Shown: positions 1 through 9,374 of the stretch, in pieces
How positions within the stretch are numbered: the stretch's first letter is position 1
How the letters are laid out: each line of letters opens with the position of its first letter
Origin: Limosilactobacillus pontis
Lineage (GTDB): Bacteria > Bacillota > Bacilli > Lactobacillales > Lactobacillaceae
DNA: 33,591 nt
Assembly (NCBI RefSeq): GCF_002940945.1
Contig: NZ_PNFV01000014.1
Location: 1-33,591, forward strand
Reading direction: 5' to 3'
Made by a program: the position numbers and the translations under genes
The notes under the pieces: generated by a model
Database searches by the model: none
Told to the model about the DNA's origin: nothing
What the model saw: the letters and a program-made list of their open reading frames with translations, nothing else

Positions 1-93
1 AATAATATTCCTCGTAAGTCACTCAATTATCGCACGCCACTTGAAGTATTCTTAAGCTATGTCACAGATGAACAACTTTCAGCTTTTTTCTAA
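1..93 (+). pseudogene. IS30-family transposase, C-terminal end (cut by window edge)
   Basis: The first 30 codons read in frame to a TAA at 91-93. They contain P-R-K-S-L-N-Y-R-T-P-L-E-V-F, which matches the conserved C-terminal signature of IS30-type DDE transposases (PRKxLxxxTPxEVF). The upstream part lies outside the window, so it cannot be told whether the gene is intact. The bases just after the stop (about 94-120, containing TTGACATTTCGGGAC) are where the right terminal inverted repeat of such an element would lie. The left end is not available for comparison. The family call rests on the motif only. Confidence 0.7.
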
Positions 94-340
94 TTTAAAT
101 TGACATTTCGGGACTTATTAAGTTTATTTACTAATGCAACACGATCGGATGTTATTCTAATTAATAAAATATTATGAATGTTTTGTTAGGTGTGACCCTA
201 TAAATAATTATAGAGTGTTCGGCATGGATATGATATAAAACATGATATACACAAAAGTAGCTATTTCTAAGTAATAGGAACAGTAAAAAATTTAGCTATC
301 AAATAGTGATGTTTCATTACTTAAGTGAGGTTAAAGTAAT
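94..340. other. Gap between the IS30 end and the LTA-synthase-like gene
   Basis: AT-rich stretch of 247 bases with no credible gene. It probably holds the right end of the IS30 element (about 94-120) and the promoter of the following gene. TATAAA-like hexamers occur near 232-237, but no well-spaced -35 partner is convincing. The ribosome binding site of the next gene (GTGAGG, about 324-329) is at its right edge. Confidence 0.4.
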
Positions 341-3247
341 ATGAAGAAAAAACGTGAAAAAATATTATATTTTCTTGTATTAATGTGGGTGGGGATTAGT
401 CAGCTATATTGGCAACTAGTTCCTCGATTTATGGATTATCAAGAGCAAAGTTTGAAAAACAGTTTTATTCAGATTGTTAAGGGCTTGACCGCAATTGGGC
501 CTAATGTCCTCATTCTTTTATTAGGAGCTTGCTTGTCATGGCGATTAAAGAATGTCGAATCTCAACTAATAAAAGTTTGGCTCAATACTTTTGTTGTTGG
601 TAGTCTTCTTTGCTTGACTTTGGCCATTTTTAGTACTGAAAACCTTACACAACCAATTTATGATGCAATATTGCCGATTGCACGCAATTCGTACCCAATT
701 ATTAGTGGTGTTTTACTAGGAATGATTATTGGTCCAGCGACTGATCAACTTAGTATACGATGGCAGCGTATTACTTTGTGGCTAATCTTAAGTATAATTA
801 CAATTGGAACTTTATTTACTCCAAGCATATATGGATGGTCAGAAAATAATCTCAGTATTTTTTATTCGCTGATTTTTGTATTGGGATGGTTAACTAAGCA
901 AAATGGGTTAGTTACGTGGAATAAGAAAATATGGCTATTAGTAGGACTTGTAGCTTTTATTTTGAACCTTTGCTTAGAAGCTATAATGCCATGGCTTAGC
1001 CTTGATGGGACCACCGTTAGTCGCTATTCAACAAGTACAGATATTTTAATTGTCATTGTTGCAATGGCAATTGTGAGACTTTTGCCAGAGATTTTAGATT
1101 TATCATTAGTAATTACTTTTACATTTCTTACGCTTAGTGAAGCTACAGGGATTTCAGTTTTCCTAAATAATACTGTAGTAAGAGCAATGAATGGGGCAGC
1201 AACTAAGGTTGGGATATTAGTCCTTCTTACTTTATTAATTATCTTAGTACTATCTTACCTATGGCAATATATCTTAAGAATTCCTAAATTACAGTGTCTT
1301 AATGAAAAGATAACTAATTTTACCGAGCACTCCTTCACTAAGCAAGTTGTGATAGTAAAAATAACCGTATATGGTTTATTACCTAATATTTTAGCCTTTG
1401 GTGTAAGTTACTTAATTGCATTAATTTCTATGTTAATGGTTAATGACAGTTTTACCGTGTGGGCTGGCGGTACAAATGGGGATTATAATATTTTTGCTTA
1501 TGCATTGGGAAAACGTGAACTTCTGTTATTGTTGACAGCTATCATTGTGTTTTCAGCAATTAAATTTATTCAAGCTATTATTAATCGTTATTGGGTGAGT
1601 TTGGCTATAGTTGTTATTTTCAATATTATTTTTATAATAGGGAATTATATTAAAATACAGGCCAGATTTGAACCCGTATTGCCGGCAGACTTGTCCGCAA
1701 TTAATACTGAATTATTGAAAATGGTTGATCGACGTGTCTATATGATTGCATTGATAGCAATTATAATTATTATATTTTTTGTAGTATTTTTAGAGCTTCA
1801 TCATCCAGTTAAAATTCGATGGAGTTGGCCCTACCGTTTTATTTATATTATTGGGCTACCTATTCTTTTAACTACAAGTTTCTTTTGGAATCAACCAGGG
1901 CCAATTTTCAATTTGTTAAGAGCAATTGATGATGAGCCAACTTTTTACAGTCAGCTTGATGGTGCTAAAAGAAATGGTCCTACACTACAATTTCTTAATA
2001 ATGTGGATCTAGAAGTGATGACTAAGCCGATGGGATATTCAGCTGAGACGATGAAGCAGTTGGTTTATCGCTATCAGAGTCATGCAAATCAACTTAACCG
2101 GATACGATCTAATAATTTAGGTGAGCAAACGATTATTTTTAATCTTAGTGAAAGCTTTGCTAATCCAGAGCGTGTACCGGGAATAAAATTAACCCATAAC
2201 CCAATTCCGTACATTACTAAAATGACTCACCATACTACTGGCGGCTTGATGTTAAGCTCTGGTTATGGTGGTGGGACTGCTAATATGGAATATATGACTC
2301 TAACAGGTTATAGCTTAAGTAATTTTTTGCCAATGTTGTCAGTTCCGTATACCCAACTTGTGACAAAACTTGAAACCGATCCATCGATTATTGATAATTT
2401 TAAATATGCAGTATCTATTCATCCATACTATGGGGTTTTTTATAGTCGAATTGCTGTTTATAAGAAATTTGGCTTTAATAGGTTTATGTACCTTGGTGGG
2501 AAAGATAAAATTAAGCATTTGCACTATATTGATCGTAGCCCCTATTTATCTGATCGGACGGCTTATGAGAATACACTTGACCAAATTAAAGACCATCAAA
2601 AGGGGCAGTTTATTAATTTGATTACCATGCAAAATCACTTACCTTTTGATCAAAACTACTATAATAACTCTTCAAAATATCGGGCAGCCAAGGTATCGAA
2701 GGGAACGGACAAAGCCTCAGTCGATGACTATATTACCGGTATTCATTACACTGATAAATATGTTGAGCAGTTTATTAAGCAAATTGATCAGCTCCAGAAG
2801 CCAATTACTATTGTCTTCTACGGAGATCATTTACCTGGTATCTATGGTAATAGTATGAAGAAGGATGGACAAGAACTCCATGAAACGGATTACTTCATCT
2901 ATTCTAACCGTTATGCTCGTCAGCATGGTGCTAAACCGCTGAAGCAAAATGTCAACTATACGGATCCTAATAACTTTATCGCAATGGTGGCTAAGCAAAC
3001 CAATTCTAAGGTAAATTGGTATCAGGCCTTGTTAACTGATGTCTACGAAAAACTGCCAGCTGTTACTGTAAACTTCACTCAATCTGATGACAGCAAGAAA
3101 GATCGAAATGAATTTATCAATCAAAAGGGGAAAATTGTAAGCGTAAAGAGCTTCACCAAGAAACAACGTCAGATATGGCATGATTACCAGTTAGTTCAGT
3201 ATGATGTCACTGCTGGTCACCACTATGTTCTGAAATATCTTAAATAA
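341..3247 (+). CDS. LTA synthase-like phosphotransferase (sulfatase fold), large polytopic membrane protein
   Basis: 968 residues. The first ~530 residues are dominated by hydrophobic segments (more than ten), followed by an extracellular alkaline-phosphatase/sulfatase domain from about residue 595 to 910. Catalytic features resemble LtaS: E604 in the N-L-S-E-S-F motif (metal ligand), T646 in G-G-G-T-A-N-M-E (nucleophile), and D829-H830 in Y-G-D-H-L-P-G (metal ligands). Family members transfer glycerol-phosphate or similar groups to envelope polymers on the outer membrane face. At 968 residues it is far longer than classical LtaS (about 650, five membrane helices), so it belongs to the large variant found in lactobacilli; its donor and acceptor are unknown. 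The start is supported by GTGAGG upstream. It is transcribed alone and followed by a strong terminator. Confidence 0.85.
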   Translation: MKKKREKILYFLVLMWVGISQLYWQLVPRFMDYQEQSLKNSFIQIVKGLTAIGPNVLILLLGACLSWRLKNVESQLIKVWLNTFVVGSLLCLTLAIFSTENLTQPIYDAILPIARNSYPIISGVLLGMIIGPATDQLSIRWQRITLWLILSIITIGTLFTPSIYGWSENNLSIFYSLIFVLGWLTKQNGLVTWNKKIWLLVGLVAFILNLCLEAIMPWLSLDGTTVSRYSTSTDILIVIVAMAIVRLLPEILDLSLVITFTFLTLSEATGISVFLNNTVVRAMNGAATKVGILVLLTLLIILVLSYLWQYILRIPKLQCLNEKITNFTEHSFTKQVVIVKITVYGLLPNILAFGVSYLIALISMLMVNDSFTVWAGGTNGDYNIFAYALGKRELLLLLTAIIVFSAIKFIQAIINRYWVSLAIVVIFNIIFIIGNYIKIQARFEPVLPADLSAINTELLKMVDRRVYMIALIAIIIIIFFVVFLELHHPVKIRWSWPYRFIYIIGLPILLTTSFFWNQPGPIFNLLRAIDDEPTFYSQLDGAKRNGPTLQFLNNVDLEVMTKPMGYSAETMKQLVYRYQSHANQLNRIRSNNLGEQTIIFNLSESFANPERVPGIKLTHNPIPYITKMTHHTTGGLMLSSGYGGGTANMEYMTLTGYSLSNFLPMLSVPYTQLVTKLETDPSIIDNFKYAVSIHPYYGVFYSRIAVYKKFGFNRFMYLGGKDKIKHLHYIDRSPYLSDRTAYENTLDQIKDHQKGQFINLITMQNHLPFDQNYYNNSSKYRAAKVSKGTDKASVDDYITGIHYTDKYVEQFIKQIDQLQKPITIVFYGDHLPGIYGNSMKKDGQELHETDYFIYSNRYARQHGAKPLKQNVNYTDPNNFIAMVAKQTNSKVNWYQALLTDVYEKLPAVTVNFTQSDDSKKDRNEFINQKGKIVSVKSFTKKQRQIWHDYQLVQYDVTAGHHYVLKYLK

Positions 3248-3256
3248 CGAGATACG

Positions 3257-3287
3257 AAAGGGAGAGTCGGATTTGACTCTCCTTTTA
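3257..3287 (+). terminator. Rho-independent terminator of the LTA-synthase-like gene
   Basis: GGAGAGTC (3261-3268) pairs perfectly with GACTCTCC (3275-3282) around a six-base loop and is followed by TTTT. It begins 10 bases after the stop codon. Confidence 0.85.
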
Positions 3288-3305
3288 AATCAATGGTATT
3301 GTAAA

Positions 3306-3347
3306 AACAAAAAACGGTAAAGATAAGACGTTATCTTATCCTTACCG
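3306..3347 (-). terminator. Terminator of the lipoprotein gene (minus strand)
   Basis: CGGTAA-A-GATAAG (3315-3327) pairs with CTTATC-C-TTACCG (3335-3347), a 12-bp stem with one mismatch. Read on the minus strand it is followed by a T-rich run (complement of 3301-3314), so it serves the lipoprotein gene ending at 3478. Confidence 0.75.
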
Positions 3348-3477
3348 AATATCATAGAACTGCTTTTAATACGTATGCTTATCCTTATCTGGATATTAGC
3401 TGTCTTTTTTGTATATGATACGAATTGAAAAACAGCCACTATTGTACAGCTGCTTTACTTTCTGGCTCACAATAAGT

Positions 3478-4182
3478 TTATTGAATTTTAGTTGCTATAC
3501 CAGTTTGATCGTTATATTGGTAAATTCCTACCATGTTAGCAACAGTGTTATCTTGGTTGTTTTGCCGAACCTCAAAACGGTAACTGTTACCATTCTTAGT
3601 AGTAGGTGTAATTTGATAACCATTACCATGGAAGCCCATCTTGTTAGCAAAGTTGTTAACGGCGTTGGAACTATTTTGATCTGAGACTACTTGACTGGAT
3701 GCTGAGCTGGAGCTTGCTGATGAACTAGTTACATTATTTGAACCTGAACTGACCACACCAGAGCTTGACATCTTCTTAGCATTCGTAATTTTGTTTTGCA
3801 ATGCTGTATAAGCATTCTTCATTGCTGGACTACTTGACTTTAAGTTGGTTAGTTTACTTGCGGCTTGGTCATAATTACCGTTACTGTATTGTTCCTTGGC
3901 GTCTAGATAACCAGCCAGGTCTGTACTAAGGTTGTTTACCTGTTGGGAACGGTGACTGACGTTGTTAAGCTTGTTATAAGCAGCTTGATAATGATCTTGC
4001 TTGATTAACTTGTTTGCTGAATGGTAAGCCTTTGATGATTCACTTTCGGCAGAAGGCGTGGCGGAAGATGAATGACGGCTTGCTGACTGGCTGCTTGTCG
4101 TTTGCTGACCACATGCGGCCAATAATACGGAAGCAGACAATGTCGCTGCCCCAAGAACAACTTTTTTGAATGTTCTGTTCAT
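3478..4182 (-). CDS. Secreted lipoprotein of unknown function with TPR-like middle
   Basis: 234 residues. A type II signal peptide is visible: basic N-terminus, hydrophobic core and lipobox L-A-A-C with the lipidated cysteine at residue 24. A Ser/Thr/Gln-rich linker follows. A helical part (about residues 50-135) has Y-H-Q-A-A and Y-D-Q-A-A-type helix pairs resembling TPR repeats. A second Ser-rich linker leads to a C-terminal ~65-residue domain (from about 170) with alternating polar and hydrophobic residues that looks like beta structure. I do not recognise that domain with confidence. GGGAGGA lies 8 bases before the ATG. It is monocistronic with its own terminator. Anchored outside the membrane; function unknown. 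Confidence 0.85.
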   Translation of the reverse strand: MNRTFKKVVLGAATLSASVLLAACGQQTTSSQSASRHSSSATPSAESESSKAYHSANKLIKQDHYQAAYNKLNNVSHRSQQVNNLSTDLAGYLDAKEQYSNGNYDQAASKLTNLKSSSPAMKNAYTALQNKITNAKKMSSSGVVSSGSNNVTSSSASSSSASSQVVSDQNSSNAVNNFANKMGFHGNGYQITPTTKNGNSYRFEVRQNNQDNTVANMVGIYQYNDQTGIATKIQ

Positions 4183-4255
4183 GAAATATCCTCCCTAAGT
4201 TTAATAATAAACATAGCTTATTTATGCCTAATCCTAACATGGAACGTCTGTGCAT

Positions 4256-4732
4256 TCAAGAAGGCATTTTACCGTTTCATGTTACTTGAAATATCGATCA
4301 AATAATATTTAACGGCAATGATATCATATTGGATCAACGTAGTAGGTATGCAAAATTTGTGTTTGTTTCTTAAATAAGTGAGCCCTCTTAATGATATTCC
4401 CCTTTAAGAAGGTAATTTGGTTAGGAAAATATTTTATTTTTAAAAGATATCTAGTAGAGGATAGGTATTCTTAAGAATCGAGAACAGTGAATAAATCGTA
4501 AGTTGCAGATGATGGGGTGTAATGGGTACTGGATATTAGGATTAAACTAAGATAAAGATATTGAGAACTGTGGACAGGCACAGTAGTTAAGAACCCTAGA
4601 ACAATCGATCAATAGTGGTTGTCGTCAATAGTAAAGCTGGTTAATACCGACCTATAATAGTATGGTTAGGGTAAAGGCTTTTTTGATTGATACACAACTA
4701 TTATGAAGTTTCCTAATTATTATATATATACT
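4256..4732. other. Non-coding stretch with nothing recognisable
   Basis: About 480 bases between the lipoprotein promoter area and the terminator of the LCP gene. All frames are interrupted by frequent stops, with no ribosome binding site plus ORF, no tRNA, and no riboswitch-like conserved core that I can identify. A TATAAT occurs near 4653 without a good -35. It may be decayed sequence. Confidence 0.4.
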
Positions 4733-4774
4733 GAAAGCCGATCCCACTTACTATATGGTGAGGATCGGCTTTTT
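4733..4774. terminator. Terminator hairpin downstream of the LCP gene
   Basis: AAAGCCGATCC (4734-4744) pairs perfectly with GGATCGGCTTT (4762-4772) around a 17-base loop. It lies directly after the LCP stop codon on the minus strand. The T-run is longer on the plus strand, so it may work in both directions. Confidence 0.75.
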
Positions 4775-4778
4775 AACA

Positions 4779-6215
4779 TTAGTGGGTACTGCGGTAATTA
4801 CCTGAGTACGCCGGTGTAGATCGGTGGTAGTATGTGTGCGGTACCTGGTAAGAACCTGTACTGTAGCCGCTATGGTAGCGGGAGTAGATTCTGGGTGTCT
4901 GACTTTGAGAGGGGACGCTCTGGGTTACATTCTCATTAGTTGAGGTGACTGTTTCTGTATTGCCTGCGGCTGAATTTCTGCTACGGGAAGTATGATGGTT
5001 GCCAATAACTTCGTCACTGCCGTTGCCGCTACCCGGGTTATTGTAGGAGGCACCGCCAGGCAGTATAAAGTCTGTGTTACTGTAGCCATTGTAAGTTGGT
5101 TGTGACTTGTACATTCTCGTCTCGTGGTTAACAACTTTCTTAGGCTTAAGGCCGAGCTGCTTGCGGATTAGCTTGGAAATCCGGTTAATCTCCTTTGGAC
5201 TAGCAATCTGGAAGGAAACACCTTCGATTGTCGCATCTTGTCCTTGGAAGTGGTAGGTCTTGACGTTTTCCATGGCTCCGTGGTAGTTACCATAGAGGGT
5301 AGCAATGTCATCAACCGGAATATTGGTTTTGACCCCATCACCGACTGCGCTCAAGATCTTGTTGGCGGCGCTAATAGAACCGGATGTCTTAAATTTCTGA
5401 ATGACGTTGCGCAGAATCTGTTGTTGACGCTTTTGCCGGCCGTAGTCATTATTTGGATCGTCATACCGCATTCGCGAATATTTGAGGGCGTTGGCACCGT
5501 TCAAATGCTGCTTACCTTTTTTGAAGTGGTGACCCTCGTAATCGAAGGCGAAGGGGTTATCAACCTCAACACCACCGACAGAATTAACAACTTTTTCGAG
5601 GACCCCCATGTTGATGACGGCATAGTAGTCAATTGGTACGTCGAGGAGTTCCTTAACCTGCTTGACCGATTGCTTTGGCCCACCGATTGCATAGGCGGCG
5701 TTTAACTTAACATAGTCGGGACCGTCATCTGTATTGACTCGGACTAGGATATCACGTGGAATACTGGTCATCGTGATTGTCTTAGTCTTCGGATTAATGG
5801 TGAAAAGCTCCATCGAGTCAGTATTCCCACCTTTATTACCACGGTTGAGAGCCCCAACATCGGTTCCCATCGCAAGGACGGATACTGGTTCCCCCTTTTG
5901 GAGCTTTTTACTGATCTTTCCGTCGCCGTTAGTGAATATTCCGTTGGTAGCAGAGTGGATCTTGTGATATTCGTAAAAGCCACCTAGGGTAACCAAGATA
6001 ACCAGGACCCAGATAAGAATTCGCATCCACTTTGGCATCTTGTAGTGGTGCTTTGTCGGCGGCTGTGGTTCAACACTTGATGTCTGATGGACATACTGTT
6101 CGTTGAGCTGCTCTTCGCGTTCACGCTGGCGGTTTTCGTTAACCTGTTTGCGAATCCGCCTTTCCATCCGTTCCCGGTACTCCTCACGAGATTCGCGGTG
6201 ATTTTTGTTATCCAT
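4779..6215 (-). CDS. LCP (LytR-CpsA-Psr) family wall-polymer ligase
   Basis: 478 residues from the ATG at 6215. An in-frame TTG 21 bases upstream is less likely because the GAGGT ribosome binding site lies between the two. A highly charged cytoplasmic N-terminus (about 1-60) is followed by one membrane helix (about 64-83) and an extracellular LCP domain (about 105-260). Hallmarks include S-V-L-A-M-G-T-D, the N-T-D-S-M segment, S-I-P-R-D, and the arginine-rich R-M-R-Y-D-D-P-N-N-D-Y-G-R-Q-K-R-Q-Q motif that binds polyprenyl pyrophosphate. LCP proteins attach teichoic acids or polysaccharides to peptidoglycan. The last ~115 residues are a low-complexity tail rich in Ser, Thr, Asn, Tyr, Gly and His, which is not part of the LCP fold. 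It is divergent from prfC, with a shared upstream region. Confidence 0.9.
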   Translation of the reverse strand: MDNKNHRESREEYRERMERRIRKQVNENRQREREEQLNEQYVHQTSSVEPQPPTKHHYKMPKWMRILIWVLVILVTLGGFYEYHKIHSATNGIFTNGDGKISKKLQKGEPVSVLAMGTDVGALNRGNKGGNTDSMELFTINPKTKTITMTSIPRDILVRVNTDDGPDYVKLNAAYAIGGPKQSVKQVKELLDVPIDYYAVINMGVLEKVVNSVGGVEVDNPFAFDYEGHHFKKGKQHLNGANALKYSRMRYDDPNNDYGRQKRQQQILRNVIQKFKTSGSISAANKILSAVGDGVKTNIPVDDIATLYGNYHGAMENVKTYHFQGQDATIEGVSFQIASPKEINRISKLIRKQLGLKPKKVVNHETRMYKSQPTYNGYSNTDFILPGGASYNNPGSGNGSDEVIGNHHTSRSRNSAAGNTETVTSTNENVTQSVPSQSQTPRIYSRYHSGYSTGSYQVPHTYYHRSTPAYSGNYRSTH

Positions 6216-6254
6216 AAAGATTAATACCTCGACCAAATTAATTCTAACATTACA

Positions 6255-6284
6255 AATATAGCAAAATTAGTGCTACAAATTCAA
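6255..6284 (-). promoter_or_regulatory. Possible promoter of the LCP gene
   Basis: On the minus strand, TTGAAT (complement of 6279-6284) and TATATT (complement of 6255-6260) are separated by 18 bases, about 40 bases upstream of the ATG. Sequence match only. Confidence 0.4.
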
Positions 6285-6399
6285 CGCAATACTTAAAGTT
6301 TAACCCTTCTGTAACCTTTTGGGAAGTTAGACTTTACTGAAAAATTATATTAATATAGTAGAGATATTTCGCGAATACAATTATGAAAGGATTTTATCG

Positions 6400-7980
6400 A
6401 TGAAATCAACTAAAGAACTCGCTGAAGCAGTAAATAAGCGACGAACCTTTGCGATCATCTCCCACCCTGATGCCGGGAAGACCACAATTACCGAGCAGCT
6501 TCTCCTATTTGGGGGCGTCGTTCGGGAGGCCGGAACGGTCAAGGCACGGAAGACTGGGAATTTCGCTAAGTCCGATTGGATGGAGATCGAAAAGAAGCGG
6601 GGGATTTCTGTCACGTCATCCGTCATGCAGTTCGATTTTCAGGGTAAGCGGATCAATATCCTGGATACCCCGGGGCACGAAGATTTCTCTGAAGATACTT
6701 ATCGGACCCTGATGGCGGTCGACTCCGCGGTTATGGTGATTGATTCCGCCAAGGGGATTGAGCCCCAGACCAAGAAACTTTTCCAGATCTGTAAGATGCG
6801 GGGGATCCCGATCTTTACCTTTATGAACAAGTTTGATCGGGATGCTCGGGAGCCGTTGGACCTGCTGAATGAAGTTGAAGACGTATTGGGTATCGAGACT
6901 TACCCGATGAACTGGCCGATCGGTTCCGGACACCAATTCAAGGGACTCTATGACCGCTTCAACCACCGAGTAGCCTTAACTCACCCAGCAGATCCGGATA
7001 ATCCGTATCTTCCGTTGGGTGACGATGGCAAGGTCAAGGGGGACAACCCACTGGAAGGTTCCGGTGAGTGGCAGGATGCTCTCGACGGAATGGAATTGGT
7101 CGAGGTGGCCGGTAACAAACTTGACCGTAACAAGATCGCCCGTGGTGACCAAACTCCCGTCTTCTTCGGCTCCGCACTGACCAACTTTGGGGTCCAGACT
7201 TTTCTGGAGAATTACCTGCAGTTTGCCCCAGCGCCGGGCGACCACAAAACCGAGGACGGTGAGGTTGTCAAGCCGCTTGACAAGGAGTTCTCCGGCTTCG
7301 TCTTCAAGATCCAGGCCAACATGAACCCTCGACACCGGGACCGGATCGCCTTTGTCCGGATCTGCTCCGGGGAATTCGACCGGGGGATGGACGTCACGCT
7401 GGCTCGGACACAGAAGCCGCTTCGTCTATCCAACGTCACTGAGTTTATGGCTGACACTCGGGAAAATGTCGAAACGGCGGTCGCTGGAGATATTATCGGT
7501 CTGTACGATACCGGGAATTTCCAGATTGGTGACTCGATCTACACTGGTAAGAAAAATATCCAGTTTGAGAAGCTGCCGCAGTTTACTCCTGAACTCTTTG
7601 TCCGTGTATCTGCCAAGAACGTTATGAAGCAAAAGTCCTTCCACAAGGGAATTAACCAGTTGGTTCAAGAAGGGGCGGTCCAGCTCTACAAGAGCTACAC
7701 TTCCAACGATTATATTCTAGGAGCCGTTGGTCAGCTACAATTTGAAGTCTTCAAGTTCCGAATGAAGAACGAGTACAACTCAGACGTTATCATGGAGCCA
7801 ATGGGGCATAAGACGGCCCGGTGGATCGATCCAGAACAGTTGGACGAGAAGATGTCCTCATCCCGGAACATTCTGGTTAAAGATATCCATGATCAGCCGC
7901 TCTTCCTATTTGAGAACCAGTTTGCTGAGAATTGGTTCAAGCAGAAGTACCCGGATGTTAAGCTGACGGCGAAGTTGTAA
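6400..7980 (+). CDS. prfC: Peptide chain release factor 3 (RF3)
   Basis: 526 residues, the usual RF3 length. RF3 is a translational GTPase that releases RF1/RF2 from the ribosome after termination. Visible motifs: G1 H-P-D-A-G-K-T-T (about residues 21-28), G3 D-T-P-G-H-E-D-F, G4 N-K-F-D, followed by EF-Tu-like domain 2 and the RF3 C-terminal domain. GAAAGGA precedes the ATG by about 9 bases. G+C-rich codon use contrasts sharply with the genes immediately downstream. There is no terminator in the 20 bases before the next start, so transcription probably continues into the glycan genes. Confidence 0.97.
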   Translation: MKSTKELAEAVNKRRTFAIISHPDAGKTTITEQLLLFGGVVREAGTVKARKTGNFAKSDWMEIEKKRGISVTSSVMQFDFQGKRINILDTPGHEDFSEDTYRTLMAVDSAVMVIDSAKGIEPQTKKLFQICKMRGIPIFTFMNKFDRDAREPLDLLNEVEDVLGIETYPMNWPIGSGHQFKGLYDRFNHRVALTHPADPDNPYLPLGDDGKVKGDNPLEGSGEWQDALDGMELVEVAGNKLDRNKIARGDQTPVFFGSALTNFGVQTFLENYLQFAPAPGDHKTEDGEVVKPLDKEFSGFVFKIQANMNPRHRDRIAFVRICSGEFDRGMDVTLARTQKPLRLSNVTEFMADTRENVETAVAGDIIGLYDTGNFQIGDSIYTGKKNIQFEKLPQFTPELFVRVSAKNVMKQKSFHKGINQLVQEGAVQLYKSYTSNDYILGAVGQLQFEVFKFRMKNEYNSDVIMEPMGHKTARWIDPEQLDEKMSSSRNILVKDIHDQPLFLFENQFAENWFKQKYPDVKLTAKL

Positions 7981-8000
7981 GAATATATTAGGAGAGAAAA

Positions 8001-9317
8001 ATGAATCTTAAAATAAAGAAAAGAATATTTATTACATACATTTTAGCCGTTTTTGTAGGGATGTTAGTATGGAATCTCAAGACTCCACTCATGAACGACG
8101 ATTTATATGCTGCTTGCCACTCCTTTATAACAACACTTAAAGATGGTTTTAGTGATTATTTTTATTGGAGTGGTAGATTTTGGGGGCAGAGCTTTTTTAG
8201 ATTAACTTTGATAAAAGGGCAAGGCCTGTCAAGCGTCATCAATGCGGCTTTATTCTCTGTATTTCTTGTAGAATTACTCTATATCACAAATAGTTTTGGA
8301 AGAAAGTATTATTCATTTACAAGGATTTTTGGAGTTAGTTTTTTTGCTTTAGTATTTATTCCAGGATTTGTTAGTGTTTTTATTTGGCGTGCGGGGGCAG
8401 GTAATTATATGGATCCCATGATATTTTATCTGGCCTTTTTAATTTTATTACTTAAAGGAAGATTCAAAAATAACAAAATCTTATATTATACTTTGCTGGT
8501 GCTAACTGGTTTTATTGCTGGCTGGGGGAATGAGAACACTTCTGGGGGGCTTATTTTAATTTCCATTTTATTATTAGTGAAAGACTATCTTAAGAATGGT
8601 AAAATTAGCAAGTCTAAGGTAACAGGAGTCTTATTTGCAGTATTTGGCTACTTATTACTAATTTTTTCACCTGGTAATCAGGTGCGCTTAAGGAGTGCAG
8701 ATCCTGAGTATTTAAAGGAGCCCTTTCTTGTCAAAATTATTAATGGCAGTAAAATGTTTATTCATTTTATGTTTCACAATCCATTTATGGTAGCAATGAT
8801 TGTTATTGATATACTTATTGCTTATTTTGCATACACTTACTGGAAAAAATCGGTGGACTATTGGCTAGGTATAATATTCATTTTAGGTGGTCTTGCAAGT
8901 ATATTAGTAATGATTGTATCTCCTGAGGGTGTTAATGAATCACGAACATATGCAGGAGGATACCTATTCTTAATTATTGGTATGTGGTATTTGGTACCAA
9001 TTAATTGGACAATATTTAAGATGAATAAAGTATGGTTAATATTACTAACATTATGTATCGTGCTATGTTTAGGTAAAGTCTCCGTGGACATACATAAGGG
9101 ATTTCAGTTTAGTAATCTTCTAAATGACAGATATACTTATATTGAACATAAGAAAAAGGACGGAAGAGACATTGTACGAGTAGAACCAATTCACTCCAAT
9201 CCTTATAATAACTATTCTTTAGAGAATTCCTATATTGATTTAACTAATAGTTCTCAAAGCTTCCCTAATATTGGTTATGAGAGGTACTTTAACATAGGTA
9301 AAGTATCTTTGCGTTAA
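8001..9317 (+). CDS. DUF6056-type polytopic membrane protein (probable GT-C glycosyltransferase)
   Basis: 438 residues with about ten hydrophobic segments. An N-terminal helix is followed by N-D-D-L-Y in the first outer loop, then W-S-G-R-F-W-G-Q, W-R-A-G-A-G-N-Y and G-W-G-N-E-N-T-S-G. These resemble the DUF6056 family of membrane proteins thought to be lipid-linked-sugar-dependent transferases, and the acidic pair in the first loop is typical of GT-C enzymes. That function is inferred. GGAGAG lies 7 bases upstream of the ATG. It starts only 20 bases after prfC and is strikingly AT-rich compared with it, suggesting acquisition by transfer. Substrate and acceptor are unknown. Confidence 0.7.
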   Translation: MNLKIKKRIFITYILAVFVGMLVWNLKTPLMNDDLYAACHSFITTLKDGFSDYFYWSGRFWGQSFFRLTLIKGQGLSSVINAALFSVFLVELLYITNSFGRKYYSFTRIFGVSFFALVFIPGFVSVFIWRAGAGNYMDPMIFYLAFLILLLKGRFKNNKILYYTLLVLTGFIAGWGNENTSGGLILISILLLVKDYLKNGKISKSKVTGVLFAVFGYLLLIFSPGNQVRLRSADPEYLKEPFLVKIINGSKMFIHFMFHNPFMVAMIVIDILIAYFAYTYWKKSVDYWLGIIFILGGLASILVMIVSPEGVNESRTYAGGYLFLIIGMWYLVPINWTIFKMNKVWLILLTLCIVLCLGKVSVDIHKGFQFSNLLNDRYTYIEHKKKDGRDIVRVEPIHSNPYNNYSLENSYIDLTNSSQSFPNIGYERYFNIGKVSLR

Positions 9318-9374
9318 AAACGCATATAGGATCATATAGTCTATTCTGATATGTAAATATAGAAGAGGTAAAAA

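Noticed and set aside
4500..4560. Possible T-box or riboswitch-like sequence in the gap before the LCP terminator
   Set aside because: Only short similarities (GGGTGTAATGGGTAC) were seen, with no matching specifier or conserved core, and no plus-strand gene follows for it to control.
6216..6236. TTG start for the LCP gene, seven codons longer
   Set aside because: The GAGGT ribosome binding site for the ATG at 6215 lies within this extension, so the ATG is preferred.
6976..7335. Open frame of 119 codons opposite prfC
   Set aside because: Shadow of a strongly coding G+C-rich gene on the other strand; no ribosome binding site or recognisable product.
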